A DNA stretch of 64,000 nt, taken from positions 558,001 through 622,000 of the forward strand of contig NZ_CP059201.1 in the NCBI RefSeq assembly GCF_014251795.1. The letters run 5' to 3'. Numbering within the stretch: position 1 is the stretch's first letter; each line of letters opens with the position of its first letter. Below are positions 1-11,689 of this stretch, one piece after another. The stretch comes from Blattabacterium cuenoti (GTDB taxonomy: Bacteria; Bacteroidota; Bacteroidia; Flavobacteriales; Blattabacteriaceae). Position numbers and translations under genes: made by a program. The notes below the pieces were generated by a model. The model saw only the letters and a list, made by a program, of their open reading frames with translations. It was not told where the DNA came from and searched no databases.

Positions 1-779
1 ATTTTACATTCTAATTATGAGATTAAAAAATTTCATAATTTTTTAGAAAAAAAAAATGCATTTTAAAAAAATTAAATTTAGATAAATTACATGAAGATGT
101 GCAAAAAGGAATATATTTTCATTCAAATATCCCTCAAGGATATGGAATCGGAAGCTCTGGTGCACTAGTTGCTGCTATTTATCATAAGTACGCAAAAAAT
201 AAATTAAAAGATCATCTACAAAAAAATATGATCACATTAAAAAAAACATTCAGTCATATGGAATCTTTTTTTCATGGAAAAAGTTCTGGTATAGATCCTT
301 TAATTTGTTATTTCAATAAACCTTTACTCATTCGATCAAAAACAGATATTTCTATAATAAAGATTTCAAAAAATAATACAGGAAAAGGAGCTATTTTTTT
401 ATTAAACTCCGGAATTCCTAGTAAAACTAATTTTATGATAAAATTATTTTTAAAAAAATTAAAACATGATAGTTTTAAAATTATTTTTTCAAAATTTATG
501 AGATATAATGAAAAATGTATTGAAGCATTTTTAAAAAAAAATTTTAATATTTTATTAAAAAATGTTAAACTATTATCTATTTTGGTTCTAAATCATTTTC
601 GTTCTATGATTTTAAAAGATTTTTTTGAAATATGGAAGAATGGAATATCCAATAATATTTATTATTTAAAATTATGTGGTTCTGGAGGAGGAGGTTTTAT
701 TTTAGGTTTTACACATAATTATGATTTATCAAAAAAAGAATTAAATAAATATACGATGAAAGTACTTTTTCGTTTTTAA
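1..779 (+). CDS. mvk: Mevalonate kinase (GHMP kinase), 5'-truncated by window edge, apparent frameshift
   Basis: Phosphorylates mevalonate in the mevalonate route to isopentenyl diphosphate. The GHMP glycine-rich loop is clear (PQGYGIGSSGALVAA, about positions 132-176), as is the C-terminal GHMP motif LKLCGSGGGGFILGF near 670-710. The reading frame from position 1 ([16 protein letters not shown]) runs into TAA at 64-66. The frame carrying the rest of the protein (LNLDKLHEDVQKG) is offset by one base. The switch must lie in the A10 run at 47-56, and one extra A restores a continuous protein. A GTG at 99 could start the downstream part, but homology clearly extends upstream, so it is probably not the true start. 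The gene begins outside the window. rluB follows one base after the stop. Family assignment is strong; whether the shift is real, a sequencing error or rescued by slippage is open. Confidence 0.8.
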
Positions 780-780
780 T

Positions 781-1491
781 ATGCATCATAAAATTAGATT
801 AAATCATTACTTATCCAATGCAGGTATTTCTTCTAGAAGAAAAGCAGATCAACTTATTCAGTCAGGGGCAATAGAAGTAAATGGAAAACCTGTTTGCAAA
901 CTGGGAACAGTTATTCATTTAAATGATGTTGTTAAATTTCATGGATCAAAAGTTAAGTTGAAAAATAAAATTTATATATTGCTCAATAAACCTAAAGGTT
1001 TTATTAGCTCTACACGAGATCAATTTAATAGAAAAACAGTAATGAATTTAATTCCTTCCTTTTCTAAATATAGAATCTTCCCTGTAGGAAGATTGGATTA
1101 TTCTACTACAGGTATTATGCTTCTCACAAATGATGGTTATATAGCAGAAAAACTGACTCATCCTAAATATCATGTGAAAAAAATATATCATGTATCATTA
1201 AATAAGAAAATTAAAAATGAAGATTTACATAAAATCAGAACAGAAAAAATTCATTTAAAAGAAGGAAAGGTAAAAGTCATGTTTGTTAATAAAAAAAATT
1301 CTGAAAATCAAGTAGAAATAGGATTATTTATCGGATGGAATAGAGTCATCAAACGAATGTTTAAGAAATTAAATTATCAAGTTATTCGATTAGATCGAGT
1401 TAATTTTGCTGGACTTTCAAAAAAAAATCTTCCAATAGGAAATTGGTGTTTCTTAAATAAAAGAGAAATAGAAAATATTACTAAATATTAA
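781..1491 (+). CDS. rluB: Pseudouridine synthase, RluB/RsuA family
   Basis: Isomerises a uridine in 23S (RluB-type) or 16S (RsuA-type) rRNA. The 236-residue protein has an N-terminal S4 RNA-binding domain (about residues 5-50, [21 protein letters not shown]) followed by the catalytic domain. The GRLDYSTTG motif carries the catalytic Asp at about residue 105, and LLTNDG follows. The length fits the short bacterial RluB form. It begins one base after the mevalonate kinase stop, so the two are probably co-transcribed, with aroQ 13 bases downstream. RluB versus RluE/RsuA cannot be settled from motifs alone. Confidence 0.88.
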   Translation: MHHKIRLNHYLSNAGISSRRKADQLIQSGAIEVNGKPVCKLGTVIHLNDVVKFHGSKVKLKNKIYILLNKPKGFISSTRDQFNRKTVMNLIPSFSKYRIFPVGRLDYSTTGIMLLTNDGYIAEKLTHPKYHVKKIYHVSLNKKIKNEDLHKIRTEKIHLKEGKVKVMFVNKKNSENQVEIGLFIGWNRVIKRMFKKLNYQVIRLDRVNFAGLSKKNLPIGNWCFLNKREIENITKY

Positions 1492-1504
1492 TTTTAAATT
1501 TTAC

Positions 1505-1935
1505 ATGAAAAAAATAATCATTATTAATGGACCTAATTTAAATCTTTTAGGAATAAGAGAACCTGAATTATATGGAAATGAAAAATTCTCAGAATATCTT
1601 AAAAAATTAAAAAAAAAAAATTATTTTCTAACATAAAAATTCTATATTACCAAAATAATAGTGAAGGTAAAATCATAGATATCCTACAAGATGTCGGATT
1701 TAATTCTGATGGAATTATATTAAACGCAGGAGCTTATACTCATACTTCTGTAGGAATTGCTGATGCAATTAAATCTATAAATTCACCCGTTGTAGAAGTT
1801 CATATATCGAATATTTATTCTAGAGAATCTTTTAGAAAAAAATCATTTATTTCTCCTGTTTGTAAAGGAACTATTTTTGGATTCGGATTAAAATCTTATG
1901 AATTAGGAATAATAAGTTTTTGTTTACTTGACTGA
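1505..1935 (+). CDS. aroQ: 3-dehydroquinate dehydratase, type II, apparent frameshift at A12 run
   Basis: Dehydrates 3-dehydroquinate in the shikimate pathway. The ATG at 1505 opens with the type II signature [19 protein letters not shown], but this frame stops at 1634-1636. The next frame, from about 1621 to TGA at 1933-1935, gives the rest of the enzyme: [10 protein letters not shown], the active-site segment [13 protein letters not shown]-like (here [16 protein letters not shown]), and [12 protein letters not shown]. The frame change falls in the A12 run at 1609-1620, and one extra A gives a normal protein of about 143 residues. The 3' end overlaps the end of the convergent engB gene by 40 bases. 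All recognisable motifs are intact apart from the frame break, which argues against long-standing decay. Confidence 0.85.
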
Positions 1936-2531
1936 GACTGATAAAAATTATTTAATTTTTTGATATGTTGAATCAAATTTTTGATTCCATATTTATTTTT
2001 TACGGAGACCTTGAACCATATGGGAATGTGAAACATATTTTCTTTTATCTTTTTAAGACATAAAGAAATATTTTTATTAATCAATCTATGATTTTTTAAT
2101 TTATCAATTTTAGTGAAAACAATATCAAAATGTATCTTCATTTCATTTAATTTTTGTATAAAATCTAAATCTATTTTTTGTATAATTAATCTACAATCTA
2201 TTAAAAGAAATAAAAAAATCGTATTTTTTTTATAAAAAATATAATCTTTTATTAAAGATTGTGTTTCTTCTTTACTCTTTTTTATAGAAAAAAACCCATA
2301 ACCTGGTAAATCGGTCAGATACCATTTATTGTTGATTAAAAAATAATTTATGCATTGTGTTCTTCCAGGATAAGAAGAAACCTTTGCTATTTTTTTTTTA
2401 ACTATACTATTTATCAAACTAGATTTTCCAACATTAGAACGTCCTATAAAAGCATATTCAGGACTATGATGAACAAATAAATGATTAACATTTTTTAAAC
2501 TTACTTTAAATTTTACAGAAGTAATTTTCAT
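1896..2531 (-). CDS. engB: Ribosome biogenesis GTP-binding protein YsxC/EngB
   Basis: A small TRAFAC GTPase needed for assembly of the large ribosomal subunit. In the 211-residue protein the G1 loop is GRSNVGKSSLIN (about residues 30-41), G3 is DLPGYGF (74-80) and G4 is TKIDK (140-144), all intact. Length is normal for the family. The start ATG lies inside the end of the upstream hydrolase gene (26-base overlap), so the two are likely read from one transcript with rnc, fabF and acpP. The 3' end overlaps convergent aroQ. Confidence 0.93.
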   Translation of the reverse strand: MKITSVKFKVSLKNVNHLFVHHSPEYAFIGRSNVGKSSLINSIVKKKIAKVSSYPGRTQCINYFLINNKWYLTDLPGYGFFSIKKSKEETQSLIKDYIFYKKNTIFLFLLIDCRLIIQKIDLDFIQKLNEMKIHFDIVFTKIDKLKNHRLINKNISLCLKKIKENMFHIPIWFKVSVKNKYGIKNLIQHIKKLNNFYQSQSSKQKLIIPNS

Positions 2532-3285
2532 GATTAAAATTAAATTTAGAAAGCCACTTCTCTAATATTTTTATAAACATTTTTGGATGCTCCATCATAG
2601 GAGCATGACCACATTTATCTATCCAATATAATTCCGAATAAGGTAATAATCTATGGAATTCTTTTGCGACTTCTGGAGGAGTTACATGGTCTTGTCTTCC
2701 CCAAATTAAGCAAATAGGTTTTTGAATAACAGATAGATCTTTAGACATGTTATATTTCATAGCACTTTTTGCAATATATAGAGTTTTAATTCCTTTTTTT
2801 TTATCATTTACAATATGAAAAACTTCATCCACTAATTCTTTAGTAGCTATATTAGGATCATAAAATACTTCTTGTGATTTTTTTCTAATATATTCATAAT
2901 TTTCTCTTCTAGGAAATGCATCCCCAAAAGCTTTTTCGAATAATCCAGAACTACCTGTTAAAACTATAGAGTGGACTAAATCCATTCTCTCTTTCGCTAT
3001 AATTAAAGCAATATGTCCTCCAAGAGAATTTCCTATTAAAGTAGCTTTTTTGACACCTATTTCAATTATAAATTGTATAATATATTTAGAAATATTAGAA
3101 ATATTAGTTAAAAATAATGGCATATTATAAAGAGGTAATGAAGGAATAATAACTTGATAACCTTTTTTTGGAAAAAAGTCTAAGAGAGCTTTGAAATTGC
3201 TCAGACTCCCCATTAATCCATGAAGTAAAATTAAAGGATGACCTTCTCCTTTTTTTATATAAGGAAATTTTCTTTTTTTAAACAT
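2506..3285 (-). CDS. Alpha/beta-fold hydrolase
   Basis: A predicted serine hydrolase of unknown substrate. I chose the ATG at 3285 (259 residues) because it gives a 4-base gap to rnc and a normal N-terminus; an in-frame ATG at 3333 would extend into rnc. The oxyanion segment LHGLMGS lies near residue 21, the nucleophile elbow GNSLGGH has Ser at about 87, the acid is the Asp in IWGRQDHVTPP (about 199) and the His is in KCGHAPMMEHP (about 227), so the triad is complete. It sits between rnc and engB. Homologues of this type are common in Bacteroidetes; no pathway can be assigned from the sequence. Confidence 0.85.
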   Translation of the reverse strand: MFKKRKFPYIKKGEGHPLILLHGLMGSLSNFKALLDFFPKKGYQVIIPSLPLYNMPLFLTNISNISKYIIQFIIEIGVKKATLIGNSLGGHIALIIAKERMDLVHSIVLTGSSGLFEKAFGDAFPRRENYEYIRKKSQEVFYDPNIATKELVDEVFHIVNDKKKGIKTLYIAKSAMKYNMSKDLSVIQKPICLIWGRQDHVTPPEVAKEFHRLLPYSELYWIDKCGHAPMMEHPKMFIKILEKWLSKFNFNHENYFCKI

Positions 3286-3289
3286 AAAA

Positions 3290-4048
3290 TCATACGATTT
3301 TTTTATTTTTTTTTTGCATTGTCCTCTGAACAATTAAGTAAGCTTCTTTAGCCGCCATTTCTTCTGATTTTTTTTTAGAAAAACCTCTTCCTTTAGTTTT
3401 AATTCCACATTCTGATATTGTGAATTCAGATAAGTAAATAATTTTATTTTGATTTTTATTTTCTCTAAAAGTTTTAAAATTTATAAAAAATTTCTTTTTT
3501 TGGGACCATTCTATAATCCATACTTTATAACTGAAAATTTCATTTTGCAATTTTTCAATGTTCACATGAGTATGTAAAATTTTTTTATGTACGAAATCTT
3601 CACAGCCTTGATATCCTATTTCAAAATCAATAAATCCTATTAACGCTTCGAGTGTGTTCCCCAATATATTATCAGATATTATAGGTTTATCTAAAAAAAT
3701 ATCTGCAATCGTTAATTTTTTAGAAATTTCATTTAAATTTCTTCTACATACGATTTTTGATCGTATGATAGTTAATTCTCCTTCTTTTTTATCAGGAAAT
3801 TTTTTACACAAAAAATGTGATATTATAGAATTCAATATAGCGTCTCCCAGAAATTCTAGTCTCTGAAAATTAATAAAATAATTTTGATTTAAATTTCCTT
3901 TTTTTTTATAAAAACTATATATAAATACTTCTTTTAAAAATCTTGTATTTTTTGGACAAAAACCTAATATTTTAATCAACCTACTAACTAAGATAGAATA
4001 ATCGTTTTTTTCGAATTTTTCAAAAATAGTACCGTTTTCAGATAACAT
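3290..4048 (-). CDS. rnc: Ribonuclease III
   Basis: Cleaves double-stranded RNA, for example in rRNA precursor processing. The 252-residue protein carries the RNase III signature RLEFLGDAIL (about residues 63-72) and a second acidic motif NTLEALIG (about 131-138). These contain the metal-binding Glu/Asp residues. A double-stranded RNA-binding domain follows at about 180-245 (ECGIKTKGRGFSKKKSEEMAAKEA). The start overlaps the end of fabF by 11 bases. The order acpP-fabF-rnc is also common in other bacteria. Confidence 0.94.
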   Translation of the reverse strand: MLSENGTIFEKFEKNDYSILVSRLIKILGFCPKNTRFLKEVFIYSFYKKKGNLNQNYFINFQRLEFLGDAILNSIISHFLCKKFPDKKEGELTIIRSKIVCRRNLNEISKKLTIADIFLDKPIISDNILGNTLEALIGFIDFEIGYQGCEDFVHKKILHTHVNIEKLQNEIFSYKVWIIEWSQKKKFFINFKTFRENKNQNKIIYLSEFTISECGIKTKGRGFSKKKSEEMAAKEAYLIVQRTMQKKNKKIV

Positions 4049-5297
4049 TTATTTTTTTAAATAAAAGACAAACATTATGTCCTCCAAAACCAAAAGTATT
4101 GCATATACTAATTTGAACTTCTTTTTTGATCGCTTGATTTGGAGTTAAATTTATTTTTGGATCTATATTTTTGTCTATATGAAATAAATTTATAGTTGGA
4201 GGAATAATTCCTTTTGTTAAAGGAAGAATAGAAGCAATGGCTTCTATTGCTCCTGCTGCACCTAATAAATGTCCAGTCATAGATTTTGTAGAATTAATAT
4301 CTACGTTAGAAATATTTTTATGAAATACTTTTTGAATTGCTTTGATTTCTGCAATATCTCCTAATTTAGTGGATGTTCCATGGGAATTAATGTGATCAAC
4401 TTTTTGACATTCAATACCAGCATCTTGTATTGCTGATCTCATCGCTAAAACGATTCCTTTTCCTTCTGGATGAGGCGCCGTAATATGATAAGCATCACCA
4501 GACATTCCTACTCCTCCTATTTCCGCATATATATTAGCTCCCCTTTCTTTAGCATGTTTATATTCTTCAAGAATAAGACATCCTGCTCCTTCTCCCAAAA
4601 CAAATCCATCTCTGTTTTCGTCAAAAGGACGTGATGCTGTTTTATAATCTTCATTTCTAGTGGACAAAGCATGTAAAGCATTAAAACCTCCTACTCCACT
4701 TTGCGTGATAGCAGCTTCAGATCCGCCAGTAATCATAATATCAGCTTTACCTAAACATATTAAATGATAAGCATCTACAATTGCATTAGAAGATGAAGCG
4801 CAAGAAGATACTGTAGCATAATTCGGACCATGAAGACCATAATTTATAGAAATAACACCAGCAGTTATATCTATTAACATTTTAGGAATAAAAAATGGAC
4901 TAAATCTAGGATATTTTTTTCCATATATATAATCAGAAATAGATTCTTCTAAATTTAAAAGCCCTCCTATTCCAGATGCCCAAATAACTCCTATTCTTTC
5001 TCTTTTTTCTTTCGAAAAATTAATTCCACTATTTCTTATCGCTTCTTCAGAAGCAACAAGTCCGTATTGTGCACAAGGATCCAATTTTCGGATTTCTTTT
5101 TTATTAAAAAAAATACTTGGATCATAATTTTTTAATTCACAAGCAAATTTAGTTTTATATTTTTTAGTATCAAAATAAGTAATAGGGGCACAACCGTTTT
5201 TACCGTTAATAAGAGAATTCCAATATTCTTCTATGGTATTACCTATAGGAGTAATAGAACCAATACCAGTAATTACTACTTTCCTTAATTTCTCCAT
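4038..5297 (-). CDS. fabF: Beta-ketoacyl-ACP synthase II
   Basis: Condenses malonyl-ACP with acyl-ACP during fatty-acid elongation. At 419 residues it has the usual length. The active-site Cys is in VSSCASSSN (about residue 166), with His in NSHGTSTKLGD (about 306) and His in KSMTGHLLGAAGA (about 343), completing the Cys-His-His triad. It lies 26 bases downstream of acpP and overlaps rnc. With fabG and fabZ elsewhere in the window it makes up most of the elongation cycle. Confidence 0.95.
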   Translation of the reverse strand: MEKLRKVVITGIGSITPIGNTIEEYWNSLINGKNGCAPITYFDTKKYKTKFACELKNYDPSIFFNKKEIRKLDPCAQYGLVASEEAIRNSGINFSKEKRERIGVIWASGIGGLLNLEESISDYIYGKKYPRFSPFFIPKMLIDITAGVISINYGLHGPNYATVSSCASSSNAIVDAYHLICLGKADIMITGGSEAAITQSGVGGFNALHALSTRNEDYKTASRPFDENRDGFVLGEGAGCLILEEYKHAKERGANIYAEIGGVGMSGDAYHITAPHPEGKGIVLAMRSAIQDAGIECQKVDHINSHGTSTKLGDIAEIKAIQKVFHKNISNVDINSTKSMTGHLLGAAGAIEAIASILPLTKGIIPPTINLFHIDKNIDPKINLTPNQAIKKEVQISICNTFGFGGHNVCLLFKKINVI

Positions 5298-5323
5298 ATT
5301 TATTCAAAGAAAAAGCCTTATAA

Positions 5324-5569
5324 TCATTTTTTTTCTATCAAAAGATTTTCTATAGCTTGGATGGCTTCCCCTACTGTTGTTATTTTCTCAGCTTTTTCAT
5401 CAGAAATACTAATATCAAACTCTTTCTCAAACTCCATAATGAGCTCCACTATATCTAAGGAATCAGCCCCTAAATCATTAGAAAAACTAGCAGTAGAAGT
5501 AATCTCACTCTTTTCTACTCCTAATTTTTCTACAATTATAGCATTGACTTTAGATGCGATATCAGACAT
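5324..5569 (-). CDS. acpP: Acyl carrier protein
   Basis: Carries acyl chains on a 4'-phosphopantetheine arm. The ATG at 5569 gives an 81-residue protein beginning [18 protein letters not shown], which matches the family. A longer in-frame ATG at 5620 would add 17 hydrophobic residues not seen in ACPs. The attachment site is [10 protein letters not shown] with Ser at about residue 37. The protein is acidic and helical as expected. It is the first gene of the acpP-fabF-rnc-hydrolase-engB run and has a promoter-like box just upstream. Confidence 0.94.
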   Translation of the reverse strand: MSDIASKVNAIIVEKLGVEKSEITSTASFSNDLGADSLDIVELIMEFEKEFDISISDEKAEKITTVGEAIQAIENLLIEKK

Positions 5570-5593
5570 AAATTCAGAATTTTTTTTATGATA

Positions 5594-5601
5594 CAAAATT
5601 A
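5594..5601 (-). promoter_or_regulatory. Candidate Bacteroidetes -7 box for acpP
   Basis: Read on the minus strand the bases are TAATTTTG, matching the Bacteroidetes -7 consensus TAnnTTTG, 24 bases upstream of the acpP ATG. No clear -33 TTTG was found. It faces the matching box for pckA 22 bases away in the divergent intergenic region. Confidence 0.4.
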
Positions 5602-5623
5602 GTAAACTTTTATAAATCATATA

Positions 5624-5631
5624 TAAATTTG
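5624..5631 (+). promoter_or_regulatory. Candidate Bacteroidetes -7 box for pckA
   Basis: TAAATTTG matches the TAnnTTTG consensus and lies 26 bases upstream of the pckA ATG at 5658. No convincing -33 element was found, so this rests on one box and its position. Confidence 0.4.
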
Positions 5632-5657
5632 CTTTACGTATAAATGGTATATGATAT

Positions 5658-7241
5658 ATGATCTCTTTTTCTCTAGAAAGTTATGGAATTTTCAATTCTT
5701 TATATAATTGGCAATTGACTCCTGATGAATTACAAAAAATTATTATTCAAAAAAAAATGGGATTGGAAACAAAATCAGGTGTTTTAGCTATAAATACAGG
5801 TTTTTTTACTGGAAGATCTCCTAAAGATCGATTTATTGTGAAAGATAATATTACAGAAAAAAAAGTTTGGTGGGATGAAAAATTTAATCAATCCTTTAAT
5901 TCAGAAAAATTTGACTTTTTATATAAAAAAATGGCAAAATATTTATCTGGAAAAACATTATATATCCGAGATGGATATCTTTGTTCTGATAAACGTTATC
6001 AATTGAATGTTCGCTGTATCAGTGAATATCCATGGTCTGATCTATTTATTCACAATCTTTTCTTAAGATTTTCGAATTTAAATAAATTTTTTCCCGATTG
6101 GTTATTATTATGTGCTCCAGGATTTCAGGCTAATCCAACCAAAGATGGAACAAGAAACAAAAATTTTTCTATATTAAATTTTTCTAAAAAAGTGATTTTG
6201 ATTGGAGGATCAGGATATACAGGAGAAATTAAAAAATCTATATTTTCTGTTCTCAATTTTATCCTTCCTATATATAAAAATGTTTTTCCTATGCATTGTG
6301 CCGCGAATGTAGGAAAATATAAAAAAGATACAGCTTTATTTTTCGGGTTATCTGGAACAGGAAAAACTACAATTTCTAATGATACAAATAGAAACTTAGT
6401 TGGAGATGATGAACATGGATGGACTTATGATAACATTATTTTTAACTTTGAAGGAGGATGTTATGCAAAAATATTGGGTATTTCTAGAGAAAATGAACCA
6501 ATGATTTATCATGCTATAAAAAAAGGAGCTATGTTGGAAAATGTAATTTTCAAAAAATCAACTGGGGAAGTTGATTTTTTGGATGATACTATTACTCAAA
6601 ATATGAGAATTAGTTATCCTATTCATTTTATAAATAACATTGAAAAAAAACTATTGTCTTCCAATATAAAAAATATTTTTTTCCTAACATATGACGCTTT
6701 TGGAGTGTTTCCTCCTATAGCAAAACTTAATAAAGCACAGTCTTCTTATTATTTTTTATTAGGATATACATCTAAAGTAGCCGGAACTGAATTAAATATT
6801 CAAAAACCACAAGCAACTTTTTCTTCTTGTTTTGGAGCTCCATTTATGCCTCTACATCCTGTTCAATATACAAAAATGTTGATGAAAAAATTAGATAATC
6901 CTAAAATCAATGTTTGGATGATTAATACTGGATTAATATCGGGAGGATATTCATCTGGATATCGTATTAAATTAGATGATACACGTAAAATTGTCAAAAA
7001 TGTTTTGGATGGTTTTTTGTCAAAAGTTCCTTATGAAAAATATCCCATTTTTAATTTTAAAATACCAAAATATTGTCCTGGAGTATCTTCTAACATATTA
7101 AATCCAAAAAATTCATGGAAAAATGAAAAAATGTTTAAAAATCAAGTCAAAATACTTGCCGAAAAATTTATTAAACATTTCGGTATATATCAACAATATA
7201 TAGACAAAAATATTTCATCAGGAGAACCTATTTTAGAATAA
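5658..7241 (+). CDS. pckA: Phosphoenolpyruvate carboxykinase (ATP)
   Basis: Interconverts oxaloacetate and phosphoenolpyruvate with ATP, linking the TCA cycle to gluconeogenesis. The 527-residue protein has the kinase P-loop GLSGTGKTT (about residues 230-238), the substrate segment [16 protein letters not shown] (about 46-61) and the metal/nucleotide segment [10 protein letters not shown]. These are all hallmarks of the ATP-dependent family. It is divergent from acpP, and its 3' end lies 8 bases from the convergent ribE. Length and motifs are normal. Confidence 0.95.
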   Translation: MISFSLESYGIFNSLYNWQLTPDELQKIIIQKKMGLETKSGVLAINTGFFTGRSPKDRFIVKDNITEKKVWWDEKFNQSFNSEKFDFLYKKMAKYLSGKTLYIRDGYLCSDKRYQLNVRCISEYPWSDLFIHNLFLRFSNLNKFFPDWLLLCAPGFQANPTKDGTRNKNFSILNFSKKVILIGGSGYTGEIKKSIFSVLNFILPIYKNVFPMHCAANVGKYKKDTALFFGLSGTGKTTISNDTNRNLVGDDEHGWTYDNIIFNFEGGCYAKILGISRENEPMIYHAIKKGAMLENVIFKKSTGEVDFLDDTITQNMRISYPIHFINNIEKKLLSSNIKNIFFLTYDAFGVFPPIAKLNKAQSSYYFLLGYTSKVAGTELNIQKPQATFSSCFGAPFMPLHPVQYTKMLMKKLDNPKINVWMINTGLISGGYSSGYRIKLDDTRKIVKNVLDGFLSKVPYEKYPIFNFKIPKYCPGVSSNILNPKNSWKNEKMFKNQVKILAEKFIKHFGIYQQYIDKNISSGEPILE

Positions 7242-7249
7242 TCAGCATA

Positions 7250-7849
7250 TTATTTATTATACATTTTTTGTATAGTTTTATTAATATACTTTCCTAAAAT
7301 ATCAAATTCTACATTTACAATATCACCAATCTTCATTACATGAAGGTTGGTTTTTTCATAAGTATAAGAAAGAATAGACACGTTAAATGTGTGTTGATCA
7401 CATGTTATTATAGTAAGACTTATTCCATTAATTGCAATAGATCCTTTTTTTACAACTACATCATCCAATTTTTTTTTAGATTTAAAAGAAAATATCCAAC
7501 TTCCACTTTTATTTTCAATTTTTATAATCGTAGCTATCGTATCTACATGTCCTTGTACTATATGTCCATTTAATCTTTCATGCAAGGTTATTCCTCTTTC
7601 TAAATTGATTTCATCTTTAATTTTTAAAAAATTTAAATTAGTACATAATAAAGTTTCTTCAGAAGCTATGACTGTATAAGTTTTTTGATTAATATTCATC
7701 ACACTTAAACATACTCCATTATGGCAAATACTTTGATTTATTTTAATTTCTTTATCTAAAAATGGATTATTTAAAGTGATATATAGATTATTTCTATTAC
7801 GATTTAATCGATGTACTTTTGCAGTGCATTCTATAATTCCAGTAAACAT
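7250..7849 (-). CDS. ribE: Riboflavin synthase, alpha chain
   Basis: Dismutates two 6,7-dimethyl-8-ribityllumazine molecules to riboflavin. The N-terminus MFTGIIE is diagnostic. The 199-residue protein is two tandem lumazine-binding domains of about 95 residues; the first contains NGVCLSV and the second GSIAINGISLTI. Length is normal. It is divergent from pdxA. With ribF downstream it supports flavin cofactor synthesis. Confidence 0.93.
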   Translation of the reverse strand: MFTGIIECTAKVHRLNRNRNNLYITLNNPFLDKEIKINQSICHNGVCLSVMNINQKTYTVIASEETLLCTNLNFLKIKDEINLERGITLHERLNGHIVQGHVDTIATIIKIENKSGSWIFSFKSKKKLDDVVVKKGSIAINGISLTIITCDQHTFNVSILSYTYEKTNLHVMKIGDIVNVEFDILGKYINKTIQKMYNK

Positions 7850-7853
7850 AATG

Positions 7854-7873
7854 ATTTGTAATTTTATACAAAT
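7854..7873. repeat. Inverted repeat between ribE and pdxA
   Basis: ATTTGTA at 7854-7860 is mirrored by TACAAAT at 7867-7873, a perfect 7-bp dyad with a 6-base spacer in the 41-base divergent ribE-pdxA region. It could be an operator or overlapping promoter elements for both genes. Such a dyad can also arise by chance in A+T-rich DNA. Confidence 0.3.
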
Positions 7874-7890
7874 TAATCTATTATATTATT

Positions 7891-8934
7891 ATGAATTATA
7901 AAAAAAAAAAAATTAAAGTTGGATTTACCACAGGTGATATTAATGGAATAGGAATAGAGATTTTTTTGAAAGTATGTTATAAGAAACAACTTTTAGATTT
8001 TTTTACCCCAGTATTGTTTGGATCAACAAAATTATGTTTTTATTATAAGAAAATTTTGAACATGGAAATTCATAATATACAAGAAGTAAAAAAATTCAAA
8101 GACGTCTCGGATTATAAAATCAATGTATTCAACATATGCAAAGATGACATTATTAAATTTGAATCTATCAAAATCAATCAACCCGAATCAGTCAAATATC
8201 CAATTTTATCTTTAAAAAAAGCTGTAAAAGCCTTAAAAGAAGGAAAAATAGATGTACTTGTAACAGCTCCAGTTAACAAAAAGTTTATGAACCTAAAAAA
8301 TTTTTCATTTTTAGGTCATACTGAGTATTTGCAAAATATTTTAGAAGGAGAATCCTTAATGTTTATGATTCACGACATTTTAAAAATAGCTTTAGTAACC
8401 AATCATTTACCTTTAAAAAAGATTAGTTCAGAATTAAATACAAAAAAAATAATAAAATCAATTAAGATTTTACATCAATCTCTGATTATTGATTTTTGTA
8501 TAGAAAAACCTAAAATTGCAGTTCTAGGATGTAATCCACATTCAAGTGATAATGGATTAATAGGGAATGAAGAAAAAACAAAAATCAAACCGGCTATTGA
8601 TAGCCTATTTCAAAAAAAAGGATGGTTAATTTTTGGACCTTATCCTTCAGATAGTTTTTTTGGTAATCAAAGCTATCGAAATTTTGACGCGACTTTAGCT
8701 ATGTATCATGACCAAGGATTGATTCCCTTTAAAACTTTAACTTTTAATCAGGGAGTAAATTTCACAGCAGGATTATCTCACATACGAACATCTCCTGATC
8801 ATGGAGTTGCCTATGATATAGCTAAAAAAGGAATTGCGAATGAAAATTCATTCGAAGAAGCTATTTTTCGTGCTATAAAAATATTCAAAAATAGAAAAGA
8901 ATACATGAAGTTAAGTTCATCTAACTTATCATAA
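7891..8934 (+). CDS. pdxA: 4-hydroxythreonine-4-phosphate dehydrogenase
   Basis: Oxidises 4-phospho-hydroxy-threonine in pyridoxal phosphate synthesis. The 347-residue protein opens with VGFTTGDINGIGIEI and carries the PdxA metal-binding segments GHTEYL and FDATLAMYHDQGLIPFK near the C-terminus. Codons 4-8 contain an A13 run (7900-7912) that keeps the frame (Lys-Lys-Lys-Lys-Ile). Its end overlaps convergent atpC by 6 bases. pdxH elsewhere in the window supplies another step of B6 metabolism. Confidence 0.94.
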   Translation: MNYKKKKIKVGFTTGDINGIGIEIFLKVCYKKQLLDFFTPVLFGSTKLCFYYKKILNMEIHNIQEVKKFKDVSDYKINVFNICKDDIIKFESIKINQPESVKYPILSLKKAVKALKEGKIDVLVTAPVNKKFMNLKNFSFLGHTEYLQNILEGESLMFMIHDILKIALVTNHLPLKKISSELNTKKIIKSIKILHQSLIIDFCIEKPKIAVLGCNPHSSDNGLIGNEEKTKIKPAIDSLFQKKGWLIFGPYPSDSFFGNQSYRNFDATLAMYHDQGLIPFKTLTFNQGVNFTAGLSHIRTSPDHGVAYDIAKKGIANENSFEEAIFRAIKIFKNRKEYMKLSSSNLS

Positions 8935-9159
8935 AATTATAATAACCATGTTTTTTTTTACTTGTAAAAATCCTCCTTTTATTTTAATCTTCTTTTTTTC
9001 TGATTCTAATTCCAATTTTAAAAAACCATTTTTTAATATAGAAATCAATGGAGCATGATTTTTCAATATCTGAAAATATCCACAATAACCAGGAGCTATA
9101 ATAGAAATTATATTCCCTTGAAACAAAATTTTCTGATAACTGATAATTATAATTTTCAT
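8929..9159 (-). CDS. atpC: ATP synthase epsilon subunit (short form)
   Basis: Part of the F1 central stalk. At 76 residues it covers only the N-terminal beta-sandwich (IAPGYCGYFQILKNHAPLISIL, about residues 20-41, resembling the family's GElGILPgHaPLl segment). The C-terminal helical hairpin that inhibits ATP hydrolysis in many bacteria is absent. Short epsilon subunits beside atpD are usual in Bacteroidetes, so this is probably a lineage trait rather than new decay. It follows atpD by 8 bases; the remaining atp genes are not in the window. Confidence 0.85.
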   Translation of the reverse strand: MKIIIISYQKILFQGNIISIIAPGYCGYFQILKNHAPLISILKNGFLKLELESEKKKIKIKGGFLQVKKNMVIIIL

Positions 9160-9167
9160 AAATTTAT

Positions 9168-11669
<2,502 letters not shown>

Positions 11670-11689
<20 letters not shown>

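Noticed and set aside
8929-9159. AtpC as a decayed gene because of its short length
   Set aside because: Short epsilon subunits without the helical hairpin are usual in Bacteroidetes, and the N-terminal fold is intact.
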